From CAZHFW01 sp964531675 (GTDB lineage Bacteria; Planctomycetota; Phycisphaerae; Phycisphaerales; UBA1924): 8,467 nucleotides of DNA. Of the stretch, positions 1-6,341 are shown one piece after another. The stretch is taken from the NCBI GenBank assembly GCA_964531675.1, contig CAZHFW010000072.1:1-8467 (forward strand), in the 5' to 3' direction. The position numbers were made by a program, and so were the translations under genes. The first letter of the stretch is position 1, and each line of letters opens with the position of its first letter. Below the pieces are notes generated by a model. The model was not told where the DNA came from and made no database searches. It saw nothing but the letters and a program-made list of their open reading frames with translations.

Positions 1-215
1 TCATGCTCCGCGACAAGAAGATCCACCCCAACGTCGACTTCCCCTGCGGCATGACCTACTTCACCATGGGCATCCCCGTCCCCCAGTACACGCCCATCTT
101 CGTCGCGGCCCGCGTGACCGGCTGGGCCGCCCACATCATCGAACAGCACGACAACAACCGCCTCATCCGCCCGCTGGCCAAGTACACCGGGCCTGCCGAG
201 CGCAAGTGGGGCTGA
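1..215 (+). CDS. gltA: Citrate synthase family protein, C-terminal fragment (5' end outside window)
   Basis: Only the last 70 codons are visible. The reading frame is open at the left edge and stops at TGA 213-215. The fragment reads like the C-terminus of citrate synthase or 2-methylcitrate synthase. PNVDFPCG at visible residues 9-16 carries the family's catalytic aspartate (visible D12). It is followed by the GIPVPQYTPIF segment, an ARVTGWAAHIIEQ segment with the conserved R-x-x-GW pair, and a terminal RPLAKYTGP substrate-binding region. The enzyme condenses acetyl-CoA with oxaloacetate (TCA cycle entry), or propionyl-CoA in the PrpC branch. These 70 residues do not separate the two, so the gene symbol is tentative. 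The gene converges on the glycosyltransferase operon, and a long hairpin begins 39 nt after its stop. No frameshift is seen in the visible part. Confidence 0.88.
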   Translation, partial: MLRDKKIHPNVDFPCGMTYFTMGIPVPQYTPIFVAARVTGWAAHIIEQHDNNRLIRPLAKYTGPAERKWG

Positions 216-226
216 AGCAGCGTCAA

Positions 227-306
227 GATCGCGAGATTGCCAAAGAGCAAAGATCCAAAGGGCCAAACTCGGAACTCCGAGTTTGGCCCTTTGGCAATTT
301 GCGATC
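227..306. repeat. Nested imperfect palindrome in the convergent intergenic gap
   Basis: An outer inverted repeat (227-245 against 289-306, near-identical with one small internal mismatch block) surrounds and partly shares bases with a perfect inner inverted repeat (255-273 against 276-294). The left half also holds three short direct copies of the form (C/G)CAAAG at about 240-260. The two stems cannot both form fully because 289-294 belongs to each, so alternative folds are possible. The region lies between two converging genes and contains no credible ORF. Confidence 0.6.
255..294. terminator. Bidirectional hairpin terminator between converging genes
   Basis: There is a perfect 19-bp inverted repeat with only two unpaired central bases (274-275), which would open to a 4-nt loop in RNA. 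It lies 39 nt after the citrate synthase stop and 20 nt after the stop of the last glycosyltransferase gene. On the minus strand the hairpin is followed by a moderately T-rich stretch (GATCTTTGCTCTTT). On the plus strand it is followed by CAATTT. The position between two converging 3' ends and the stem strength support a shared terminator. The weak U-tracts mean RNA 3'-end protection is also possible. Confidence 0.7.
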
Positions 307-314
307 TGGCGCTT

Positions 315-2120
315 TTACACCCGCACCGGCTCCGGCGTCAGCGTCCCGGCCCGGACTTCGACCTTGGCCTCGCCCGGCAGATCGATCGTCAACAACTGCC
401 GGTAAATCGACTCCACCTCCGCGATGTGCCCCGGGAACGACTGCAGCCCGCGGGTGACCGCGTGCACTTCCGCCGGTGACGGCACGACCACCTCGCCCGT
501 CGCGACCCGCGTGATGTGCTGCGCCAGGTCCTCCGGCGATCCGCCCGGGAAGAGCAGGCCGTTGCCCAGCGGACGTTCGCGGTCCTTGCCCGGCTCGATG
601 ATCCACTCGGGCGGACCGCCAAGCCTCGAGCTGATCACGAACTTGCCCGCGTGCAGCATCTCCAAGAGGACCAGAGGCGAGTTCTCGAACCACACGTGCG
701 GCAGGATGCCCACGTCGAACTCCCCGCCCGAGGACAAGAGCTGCAACATGTCGTACCCGCCGCCGAAGGCGACCTCCGGATACACGCTCAGCTTCTTGCG
801 CAGCGTCCAGTCCCAGCCCGCCGCCCGGATATAGAACTGGCACCGCTGGCGGACTTCATGCGAGAGCAGCGGGATCGCGTTGACGAGCACCGCGAGCCCC
901 TTGTTGTTGCGCGTGGTCCCGAAGAACCCGAAGCGAAGGGGCCTGGTCGCGGCCTTGGGATCCCAGGGCCTGGCGTCATAGAAAGGCGAGCGCCGCGCCC
1001 GACGGTTCAACGCGTCAAAGTGGGGCTGCCCCAGGAGCACATGCCTCCCGAGTTCGCGCCGCAGGCCCATGGTGTGCAGGGTCTCGAGCACGAACTTGCT
1101 CGGAGGCGTCACGAGCGAGGCCTGATTCACCGCCTCGATGCCAGCGCTGCGCCGCCTGCCGTAGTCGTTGAGAACCTTCAGGTGGTGGTCCGCCTTCAGG
1201 AACTTCTCGTTGGTGTCGATCTCCGCGCGGCCAAGCTCGGGGACCTTCTCGCCCTTCTCGAGCCTGAGCCCATGATCAACCAGTCCCGGATGCCCCGGCG
1301 CGACCTGGATGTCGTACCCCAGGGCCAGCTCATCGAACATGGGCTTGGGCGCTTCGACCTTCGCGGGCTTGGGTTCGGGCTTGCGGAGCCGCTTGACGCG
1401 GCGCTTCACGAAATCGACGATGCCGCGGGTGAGCCAGTAGAGCTCGGGGCCCGCGAAGTTGTGCGCCGATGTCTCCAGGCTGCGATAGAGCCTGCGTCGG
1501 TGCGGACGCGGCGCGTCCAGGCACCCCACGCAGCGCTCGCCCCCCTGATAGTCCAGGCAGACGCGCTTCTCTTCGTGCAGCAGGTCGACCTGCGGGCAGA
1601 CATACCAGTGGTTGTGGGCCGTCACGATCACGGGCCGCCCGGTCGCGCGGATCTTCCCGATCAGGTCGAGCGAGTAGCCCTCGAGCGAGTGGATGTGCAC
1701 CACCTGTGCGCCGACGCGGTCGAGCCACTGGATCACCATCCGTGAGTGCTCGGGCGAGCTCATCTCCTCCGCCATGTTGCGGAAGTTGCTCGACGCCGGG
1801 GACAGGTTGGGCGAGTTGAAGAAGTCCCAGCACGAGATCCCGCGCCAGTCCTCGAAGTGCTTGTAGTACATGCTGCGCCGGATGGAGTAATCCATGCCCG
1901 AGCGCATGTAGTACACGCGGTGCCCGCTCATCGCCAGGCCGATCGCCAGGTCCGAGGCGTTCAGGTTGTACCCCGAACCTTCGCGGGCCTGGAGCGAGAG
2001 CCTGGCCCACCCCAGCAGCGCGATCGTCAGAGGCTGGCCCGTCCGCTTCCACCCGGGCGGCGCCTCGGGGAGTTCCGCGGGTTTGATCGGGCTCCCGGAC
2101 ACTTGCTTCGGATCAGCCAC
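315..2120 (-). CDS. GT4-type (GT-B fold) glycosyltransferase, third gene of operon
   Basis: This is a 601-aa cytoplasmic glycosyltransferase that likely transfers a sugar from a nucleotide donor during surface glycan assembly; donor and acceptor are unknown. After a roughly 30-residue proline-rich lead, an N-terminal Rossmann domain runs from about 31 to 200 (VVHIHSLEGY near 140-149, AHNHWYVCPQ at 168-177). A cysteine cluster C175, C188, C197, C200 (CX12CX8CX2C) follows, then a charged linker (about 201-315), YGRRR at 320-324 and a C-terminal donor domain (about 393-575). The donor domain has the EX7E signature E479...E487, followed by SSRLGGPPEWI. Typical GT4 enzymes are about 350-420 aa, so the extra length lies mainly in the linker and the ends. 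The start is GTG at 2118-2120. It overlaps the upstream gene's TGA by 8 bp and has GGGAAGG (2127-2133) 6 nt ahead, which suggests translational coupling. It is a paralogue of the gene at 3931-5730. Confidence 0.9.
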   Translation of the reverse strand: MADPKQVSGSPIKPAELPEAPPGWKRTGQPLTIALLGWARLSLQAREGSGYNLNASDLAIGLAMSGHRVYYMRSGMDYSIRRSMYYKHFEDWRGISCWDFFNSPNLSPASSNFRNMAEEMSSPEHSRMVIQWLDRVGAQVVHIHSLEGYSLDLIGKIRATGRPVIVTAHNHWYVCPQVDLLHEEKRVCLDYQGGERCVGCLDAPRPHRRRLYRSLETSAHNFAGPELYWLTRGIVDFVKRRVKRLRKPEPKPAKVEAPKPMFDELALGYDIQVAPGHPGLVDHGLRLEKGEKVPELGRAEIDTNEKFLKADHHLKVLNDYGRRRSAGIEAVNQASLVTPPSKFVLETLHTMGLRRELGRHVLLGQPHFDALNRRARRSPFYDARPWDPKAATRPLRFGFFGTTRNNKGLAVLVNAIPLLSHEVRQRCQFYIRAAGWDWTLRKKLSVYPEVAFGGGYDMLQLLSSGGEFDVGILPHVWFENSPLVLLEMLHAGKFVISSRLGGPPEWIIEPGKDRERPLGNGLLFPGGSPEDLAQHITRVATGEVVVPSPAEVHAVTRGLQSFPGHIAEVESIYRQLLTIDLPGEAKVEVRAGTLTPEPVRV

Positions 2121-3903
2121 GCGTCGCCTTCCCGGCCGAGCCGAACTTGCTCGTGTTCACCACGAACGGTCGAACGAACGAATACAGCAGCACGCGCCCG
2201 CCGGTGATCGCGATCTTGGCCAACCGCTTGAGCTTGGCCTTCTGCCCGCCGCGCTCGATCTGGGCCCGCGTGGGCGTCTTGCGATCGATGTGTACGTTGT
2301 ACGTCGCGCGGAGCAGCGGGAAGTCGTTCACCTGGTCCCAGATGACCGTCGCGATCGGGAACTGCTTGAGCATGTCCCGCTGACGGAAGAGCTTGGAACG
2401 CAGTCGATGCGAGTACACGATCCGCTCGGGCTGGATCAACGCGTTGAACCCGTCGCGCAGCGCATCGGAAGGATCGGGGATGTCATTGCGGATGATGTAC
2501 ACGAACTTGGGAATGTCCGCCGAGCGGTTGTGCACCGACAGGTGGTTGATGATCCACCCGCGAAGCTCATCGGCCCAGTCCACCATCCCGGGACGGTTGA
2601 TCATGAGCGCGACCGTCTGATCGGCCTTGAGCGCGCCGATGCGGTCCAGGCCCTCGCACACGCCTTCGGGCGCCGGGCCTTCATAATCAAGCTTGCCCCA
2701 CTTGCCGGTGCAGATGTCATCGGCGGTCCGCCGCATGATCTCCGCGTGGAACAGCCTCCGGTACCACACCGCCTTGATCGAGTCCTTCAGGAAGCCCGCG
2801 AGCCACTTGAAGGTGACGATCCGCACCCGGCTGCGCGGGATGATCTTCTGGATCATCCACACGACGTTCCGCTGCGCGTAGTAGAGCCTGGCGGGCGTGA
2901 GCTTCATGAGCCAGGGCGTGTGGTAGACCTCGGCTTCCAGCGCGCACACGACCTTGTACCCGTGCTTCGGGAAGCGCAGGCCCCAGTCGGCGTCGTCGCA
3001 ATAGATGAAATAGCGGTAGTCCCAGTAGCCGACCTCACGCACCGCGGACCAGCGTCCGAGCAGGCAGCACGCGCTGGCCACATCGACCTCGCGCACGCCG
3101 GTGTACGTGTTGGCGCCCTTGGGCCCGCCCACCTTGGCGGCCCACTCCTTGTGTGACTCAAAGAGCCGGTGCCCCGGCGCGGGCTGATCGCCCATGCGGC
3201 CGGTCTCGATGTCCATGTAGATCGTGCTCTCGATGGTCACGCCGCGGTTGTGCCAGTCCACGGTGCGTGATCCGACCAGGCCGACCTTGGGATCCGCTTC
3301 CGCCGCCGCAAGCATGTGCTCGAGCGCCCGCGGCGCGACTTCCGCGTCGTCGTCCACGAGCCACACGTAATCGGGCTTGCCTCCCGAGGCGCCTTCCCAG
3401 CCCTTTTCGAGGTAGCGCTCGATGAACGCGAAGCCCGTGTTGAACCCGCCGCAACCGCCGAAGTTGTTGGCGTTGTGGACCACGGTCAGCGAGCGGAAGC
3501 CGCCCGCGTTGGTCGCGGGCCTCAGGCCGATCCTGGCCTCATCCACCGGCGTGCGGAACGCGGGCTCGTGCGCGACCTTGGCGTCGTTGATCACGACCTG
3601 CTCGGGCTTCCACGCGGCCTGAAGCGCCTCGAGCGTGCCGTCGGTGGACGAGTTGTCCACGATGATCACATCCAGATTGGAAACCGGGTAGCTCTGGCTC
3701 GCGACCGCCTTGAGCTGGTGGTCCAGCGGGGTCTTGCGGTTCCAGGTCACCACCAACACCGCGATCGAGCGTTGCGCCACCGCGGGCCTCCCACCGGCCA
3801 GCACCTCCACCGCGCCGGCCGGCCGCACACTGGCCAGCCCCTGCGCGAGCGTGCCTGCCGCCTGCGAATTGTCTTGTTCGGATTTCATGACAGTCGTCGA
3901 CAC
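2113..3903 (-). CDS. GT2 family glycosyltransferase, GlfT2-like
   Basis: This is a 596-aa GT-A-fold glycosyltransferase. After a flexible lead (1-45) come VVTWNRKTPLDHQL and the nucleotide-binding VDNSSTDGT at 82-90. NFGGCGGFNTGF follows at about 147-158, then the metal-binding DDD at 184-186 in WLVDDDAEV. Next are the acceptor/catalytic segment YCDDADWGLR with D303, D304 and W307, and VYHTPW with H328. This order (NFGG-x-GGF, DDD, DD-x-x-W, then a downstream His) matches actinobacterial galactofuranosyltransferase GlfT2 and related rhamnosyl/galactofuranosyl transferases. Galactofuranose or rhamnose transfer is therefore the best guess, and the donor is not proven. The C-terminal part (about 345-596) has no motif I recognise and may mediate oligomerisation or membrane contact, as in GlfT2. 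It lies between two GT-B genes, 27 bp after the first and overlapping the last by 8 bp. The start is GTG at 3901-3903, chosen because GGAGG lies 9 nt upstream. Confidence 0.9.
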   Translation of the reverse strand: MSTTVMKSEQDNSQAAGTLAQGLASVRPAGAVEVLAGGRPAVAQRSIAVLVVTWNRKTPLDHQLKAVASQSYPVSNLDVIIVDNSSTDGTLEALQAAWKPEQVVINDAKVAHEPAFRTPVDEARIGLRPATNAGGFRSLTVVHNANNFGGCGGFNTGFAFIERYLEKGWEGASGGKPDYVWLVDDDAEVAPRALEHMLAAAEADPKVGLVGSRTVDWHNRGVTIESTIYMDIETGRMGDQPAPGHRLFESHKEWAAKVGGPKGANTYTGVREVDVASACCLLGRWSAVREVGYWDYRYFIYCDDADWGLRFPKHGYKVVCALEAEVYHTPWLMKLTPARLYYAQRNVVWMIQKIIPRSRVRIVTFKWLAGFLKDSIKAVWYRRLFHAEIMRRTADDICTGKWGKLDYEGPAPEGVCEGLDRIGALKADQTVALMINRPGMVDWADELRGWIINHLSVHNRSADIPKFVYIIRNDIPDPSDALRDGFNALIQPERIVYSHRLRSKLFRQRDMLKQFPIATVIWDQVNDFPLLRATYNVHIDRKTPTRAQIERGGQKAKLKRLAKIAITGGRVLLYSFVRPFVVNTSKFGSAGKATRG

Positions 3904-3912
3904 GCGAGGAAG

Positions 3913-3917
3913 CCTCC
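3913..3917 (-). promoter_or_regulatory. Shine-Dalgarno site setting the GT2 start
   Basis: The minus strand reads GGAGG here, 9 nt before GTG 3903-3901. The alternative ATG (3888-3886, codon 6) would be 24 nt away, too far, so the GTG is the supported start. Confidence 0.65.
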
Positions 3918-3930
3918 GCAGATGACGGTT

Positions 3931-5730
3931 TCAGGGACCGATGAGCTGGGCGGAAGCCGCCCCCGGGTTGGCCCGGGAGAACCGGGAAGGTGAGGGTAAA
4001 CACCCCGCATACAAGGTTTCCAGCTCCCGGGCATGCTCGTCGATGTCCTTGGGAGGTCGCACGTTGCGACGCATCTGGGTGAGAAGCTGGGGGTTTTTGA
4101 CCAAACCGACCAGCGTCCGGGCCAGATCAAAGCGATCGTTGCCCCGGAAAAGCAGCCCGTTCCGGCCGTGCTCGATGAAGTCCGGGATCCCGCCGAGCCT
4201 GGCCCCGATCACCGGCACGCCGCAGGCCATGCTCTCGAAGACCGTCTGGGGAGCGTTGTCCCACCAGACGCTCGGAACAATGGTCGCGTCCTTGCCTCCC
4301 ATGATCCACGGGATGTCCCAAGGCTCGTAGCCGTGATGCATCGTCAGCCCGCCGAGCCTGGGCTCGAGGCGACGGAAGCGCCACTCCTGATGCTGCCCAT
4401 CCTTGGCGTACACGAACATGTGCAGCCTCTGGGTGTACTCGGGCGTGAGCAGCTCGAGCGTGTCGAGCAGCATGTGCAGCCCCTTGTAGAAGCTGTTGAA
4501 GCCCAGGAAGACGAGCCTGATCGGCCGCGGCGCGAGCGGATTGAACTCGGGCGGATCAAAGAGCAGGTCCGCGTTCTTCGCCACCATTTGGTTCAGCACG
4601 GTGCCGATCGTCTGCCGCTCGACCTTGTCCGGATGAACGCCCATCGCGATGAACTTGTCGCGCACGAAGTGAGAGACCGCCAGCACGCGATCGCACGCGT
4701 TGAGCATGTCCACCATGGCGCGACGACGACGCCCGTACGCGTTGACAGGCTCGTCGCACGCGGGCTCGGCCTTCGCCTCGTTCTCCAGCGGGATCCACTC
4801 GAAATGGTCCATGCCCGGGAGCTTGGGCGGGCCGAGCTTTCCCGTGATGAAACCGGTCTTCCCGCGCGCGTCGTCCGCGACCGGCATCGAGGCGTCCAGA
4901 TCCGCCGACGCCCCCACCGCGGCCCCGGGCAACGGCACAGGCATCGAAACCGGTTGGGGAACGGGCGCTGGTGCAACCTCGGCGGCGCGGGGCAGAGGCG
5001 ACTTGCCAACGAGCTTGTCGCGGATCATGCCGCCGATCTGCGCCCAGGTCGGAGAACTCGCCCTCGACTCGGTGAGCACCGGCGTCGGCGCGATCGCGCT
5101 CACCTGCAGCGGAGCAACCTTCAGCACGCTCTTCGCGTACGCCGCCGCGGCCTGCTGTCGCTCATCAACCGGGTCGGGCGACTCCATGCATCCATCACAG
5201 GCCTGGCCGTTGCGCGCATCGAAGCAGGGCTTGCGGTGCCCTTGCATGAGGTACGACTGCGGACAGATCGTGTGGTAGTTGTGCAGGCTGTAGACGACCG
5301 CAGCGCCGGACGCCCGGGCGGCGCCGACCGAGCCCGCGGTGAAACCCTCGATGTTGTGGAAGTGCACCACGTCGGGCCTGAGCTCGCGGAAGAACGACGC
5401 CAGGCACGCCTCGAGCTCGGGATTGGCGATCTCCCCCTCGGGGTCCTTGAACTGGCGGTGGGTCGGGGCAACGACCGGGGAGTTGACGACCTCAAAGACC
5501 CGGACGCCCAGCCAGTCGGGATGCCGGCAGACCACGCAGGGCCCGGGGTTTGCCCGGTCCGACGCGCCGTCATGGGTCAAGGGCACAAAGCTCGTCCCGG
5601 AGGAGAGATAGACCACGTCATGGCCGAGCTTGACCAGGCTCAGGGCCAGCGCCTGGCCGTAGCCATTCACCCCCCCACCCTGGGTCGCGCCGTCCCAGAT
5701 CTTCGCCCAGTTGACCAGGACGATCCGCAT
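3931..5730 (-). CDS. GT4-type (GT-B fold) glycosyltransferase, first gene of operon
   Basis: This is a 599-aa glycosyltransferase that opens directly with a GT-B strand and glycine-rich acceptor loop (MRIVLVNWAKIW, then GGGVNGYGQ at 18-26). VVHFHNIEGF (121-130) and LHNYHTICPQ (149-158) lead into the cysteine cluster C156, C169, C178, C181 (CX12CX8CX2C). A second pair, CVVC, sits at 65-68. Residues about 182-325 form an insertion that includes a Pro/Ala/Val-rich low-complexity part (about 245-275). YGRRRR at 332-337 begins the conserved core again. The donor domain (about 403-570) has GFNSFYKGL with K416 and the signature D491...E499, where the usual first Glu of EX7E is Asp. LGGIPDFIEHGRNGLLF follows. 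It shares architecture with the gene at 315-2120, so the two are paralogues. The role is inferred as surface glycan assembly; substrate unknown. ATG 5728-5730 has no Shine-Dalgarno sequence but has a TATACT box just upstream. Confidence 0.9.
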   Translation of the reverse strand: MRIVLVNWAKIWDGATQGGGVNGYGQALALSLVKLGHDVVYLSSGTSFVPLTHDGASDRANPGPCVVCRHPDWLGVRVFEVVNSPVVAPTHRQFKDPEGEIANPELEACLASFFRELRPDVVHFHNIEGFTAGSVGAARASGAAVVYSLHNYHTICPQSYLMQGHRKPCFDARNGQACDGCMESPDPVDERQQAAAAYAKSVLKVAPLQVSAIAPTPVLTESRASSPTWAQIGGMIRDKLVGKSPLPRAAEVAPAPVPQPVSMPVPLPGAAVGASADLDASMPVADDARGKTGFITGKLGPPKLPGMDHFEWIPLENEAKAEPACDEPVNAYGRRRRAMVDMLNACDRVLAVSHFVRDKFIAMGVHPDKVERQTIGTVLNQMVAKNADLLFDPPEFNPLAPRPIRLVFLGFNSFYKGLHMLLDTLELLTPEYTQRLHMFVYAKDGQHQEWRFRRLEPRLGGLTMHHGYEPWDIPWIMGGKDATIVPSVWWDNAPQTVFESMACGVPVIGARLGGIPDFIEHGRNGLLFRGNDRFDLARTLVGLVKNPQLLTQMRRNVRPPKDIDEHARELETLYAGCLPSPSRFSRANPGAASAQLIGP

Positions 5731-5736
5731 CCAGCG

Positions 5737-5742
5737 AGTATA
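5737..5742 (-). promoter_or_regulatory. -10 box of the glycosyltransferase operon, leaderless arrangement
   Basis: The minus strand reads TATACT, with six bases (5731-5736) between it and the ATG at 5730. Transcription normally begins about 7 nt after the -10 box, which is the A of the start codon. A 17-18 bp spacer leads to TTCGTA/TTTCGT (about 5761-5766), a poor -35 match. The intervening bases contain no Shine-Dalgarno sequence. Together these suggest a leaderless mRNA. Confidence 0.5.
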
Positions 5743-5800
5743 AACACGCCGAAAGCCGATACGAAATGAGAGCGGCCGATCGGGTCGCTATGCTTGCTCG

Positions 5801-5832
5801 GCCCCCGACGGCCGGACACCCGACTCGGGGGC
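5801..5832 (+). promoter_or_regulatory. Hairpin just upstream of the zinc-ribbon gene's ribosome binding site
   Basis: Perfect 8-bp arms (GCCCCCGA at 5801-5808, TCGGGGGC at 5825-5832) enclose a 16-nt loop and end five bases before the GGAGG at 5838. A weak -10-like TATGCT at 5789-5794 would start transcription at about 5801, making this a 5'-terminal hairpin. No -35 element is recognisable. The rest of the divergent gap (5743-5852) shows nothing else I can support. Confidence 0.35.
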
Positions 5833-5837
5833 ATGGC

Positions 5838-5842
5838 GGAGG
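5838..5842 (+). promoter_or_regulatory. Shine-Dalgarno site selecting GTG 5853
   Basis: GGAGG lies 10 nt before GTG 5853-5855 and 19 nt before ATG 5862. It therefore favours the GTG and rules out the more distant upstream ATG at 5766 as the start. Confidence 0.6.
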
Positions 5843-5852
5843 TTTGCTGACC

Positions 5853-6191
5853 GTGACGTGGATGCACCGACTGCGTCTGAAAGTCCTGGCGATCGCCCTC
5901 GGGCTCGCCCTGACCGCCATCGCGCTGATTTCGCTGACGACCATCCCCGCGTGGCCGATCGTCGGCGTCGCTTTCGCGGCCACAGCCTTCGTCGTCAACC
6001 AGATGTCCTCACGCCTCTCGGGCGTCGTCTGTCATGGCTGCGGCTCTGACATCCAAGGCGTCCCCGGCGGGCAATACGGCGTCACGTGCCCCAAGTGCGG
6101 CCACCTGACCCAGCACCTGGCCTTCGGCCCCGCGCCGGACAAGACCCCCGACGCCCCCACCACCGAGCCCGAAGAGACCCACGAGGCCTGA
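5853..6191 (+). CDS. Small two-TM membrane protein with C-terminal zinc ribbon
   Basis: This is a 112-aa protein that I do not recognise as a named family. The N-terminus is basic (R6, R8, K10). Two hydrophobic segments follow, at about 9-28 and 33-50, separated by a short Thr-Ile-Pro turn. By the positive-inside rule both ends are cytoplasmic. The soluble part carries CHGC (C60, C63) and CPKC (C79, C82), spaced like a treble-clef or rubredoxin-type zinc ribbon. An acidic, Pro/Thr-rich tail (about 93-112) follows. There is no catalytic motif; a membrane-tethered binding or regulatory role is possible but unproven. The start is GTG with GGAGG 10 nt upstream; ATG 5862 would remove three residues. 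The gene diverges from the glycosyltransferase operon across a 122-bp gap and converges on tig. No plus-strand terminator is clear. Confidence 0.7.
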   Translation: MTWMHRLRLKVLAIALGLALTAIALISLTTIPAWPIVGVAFAATAFVVNQMSSRLSGVVCHGCGSDIQGVPGGQYGVTCPKCGHLTQHLAFGPAPDKTPDAPTTEPEETHEA

Positions 6192-6250
6192 TCCGAGCCG
6201 CGGAGCCCTCGCTCGCGCTCAGGACTCCCGAACGCTCAGACTTCGCACCG

Positions 6251-6284
6251 ACAAAAGAAACGACGCCAGCTTGCGCCGGCGTCG
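6251..6284 (-). terminator. Intrinsic terminator of tig
   Basis: Read on the minus strand, arms 6284-6275 and 6270-6261 form a 10-bp stem with one G-U wobble and a GCAA (GNRA) tetraloop. The stem is immediately followed by TTTCTTTTGT. It lies 57 nt after the tig stop. On the plus strand the wobble becomes an A-C mismatch and no T-tract follows, so the terminator is directional. Confidence 0.85.
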
Positions 6285-6341
6285 CGGTGAATCTATCTGT
6301 GTCGAACCGGGCACAAACCCGGAGCGGGCGATCCGCTCGGA

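Noticed and set aside
3886..3888. ATG at codon 6 as the start of the GT2 gene
   Set aside because: The GGAGG site is 24 nt away from it, but 9 nt from GTG 3903-3901.
516..3993. Other long plus-strand frames (516-1745, 1966-3156, 3316-3993)
   Set aside because: All lie opposite the two downstream glycosyltransferase genes, are rich in His/Arg/Val/Leu and show no recognisable domain or ribosome binding site.
4033..5769. 578-aa open frame on the plus strand, antisense to the first glycosyltransferase
   Set aside because: It mirrors a well-supported gene in a GC-rich genome, where antisense frames stay open. Its product is His/Arg/Asp-rich without motifs, while the minus-strand product carries full GT-B signatures.
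5766..5852. Upstream ATG start (29 extra residues) for the zinc-ribbon protein
   Set aside because: The extension is a Gly/Arg/Pro-rich segment that covers the hairpin and the Shine-Dalgarno site. GGAGG at 5838 points to GTG 5853.
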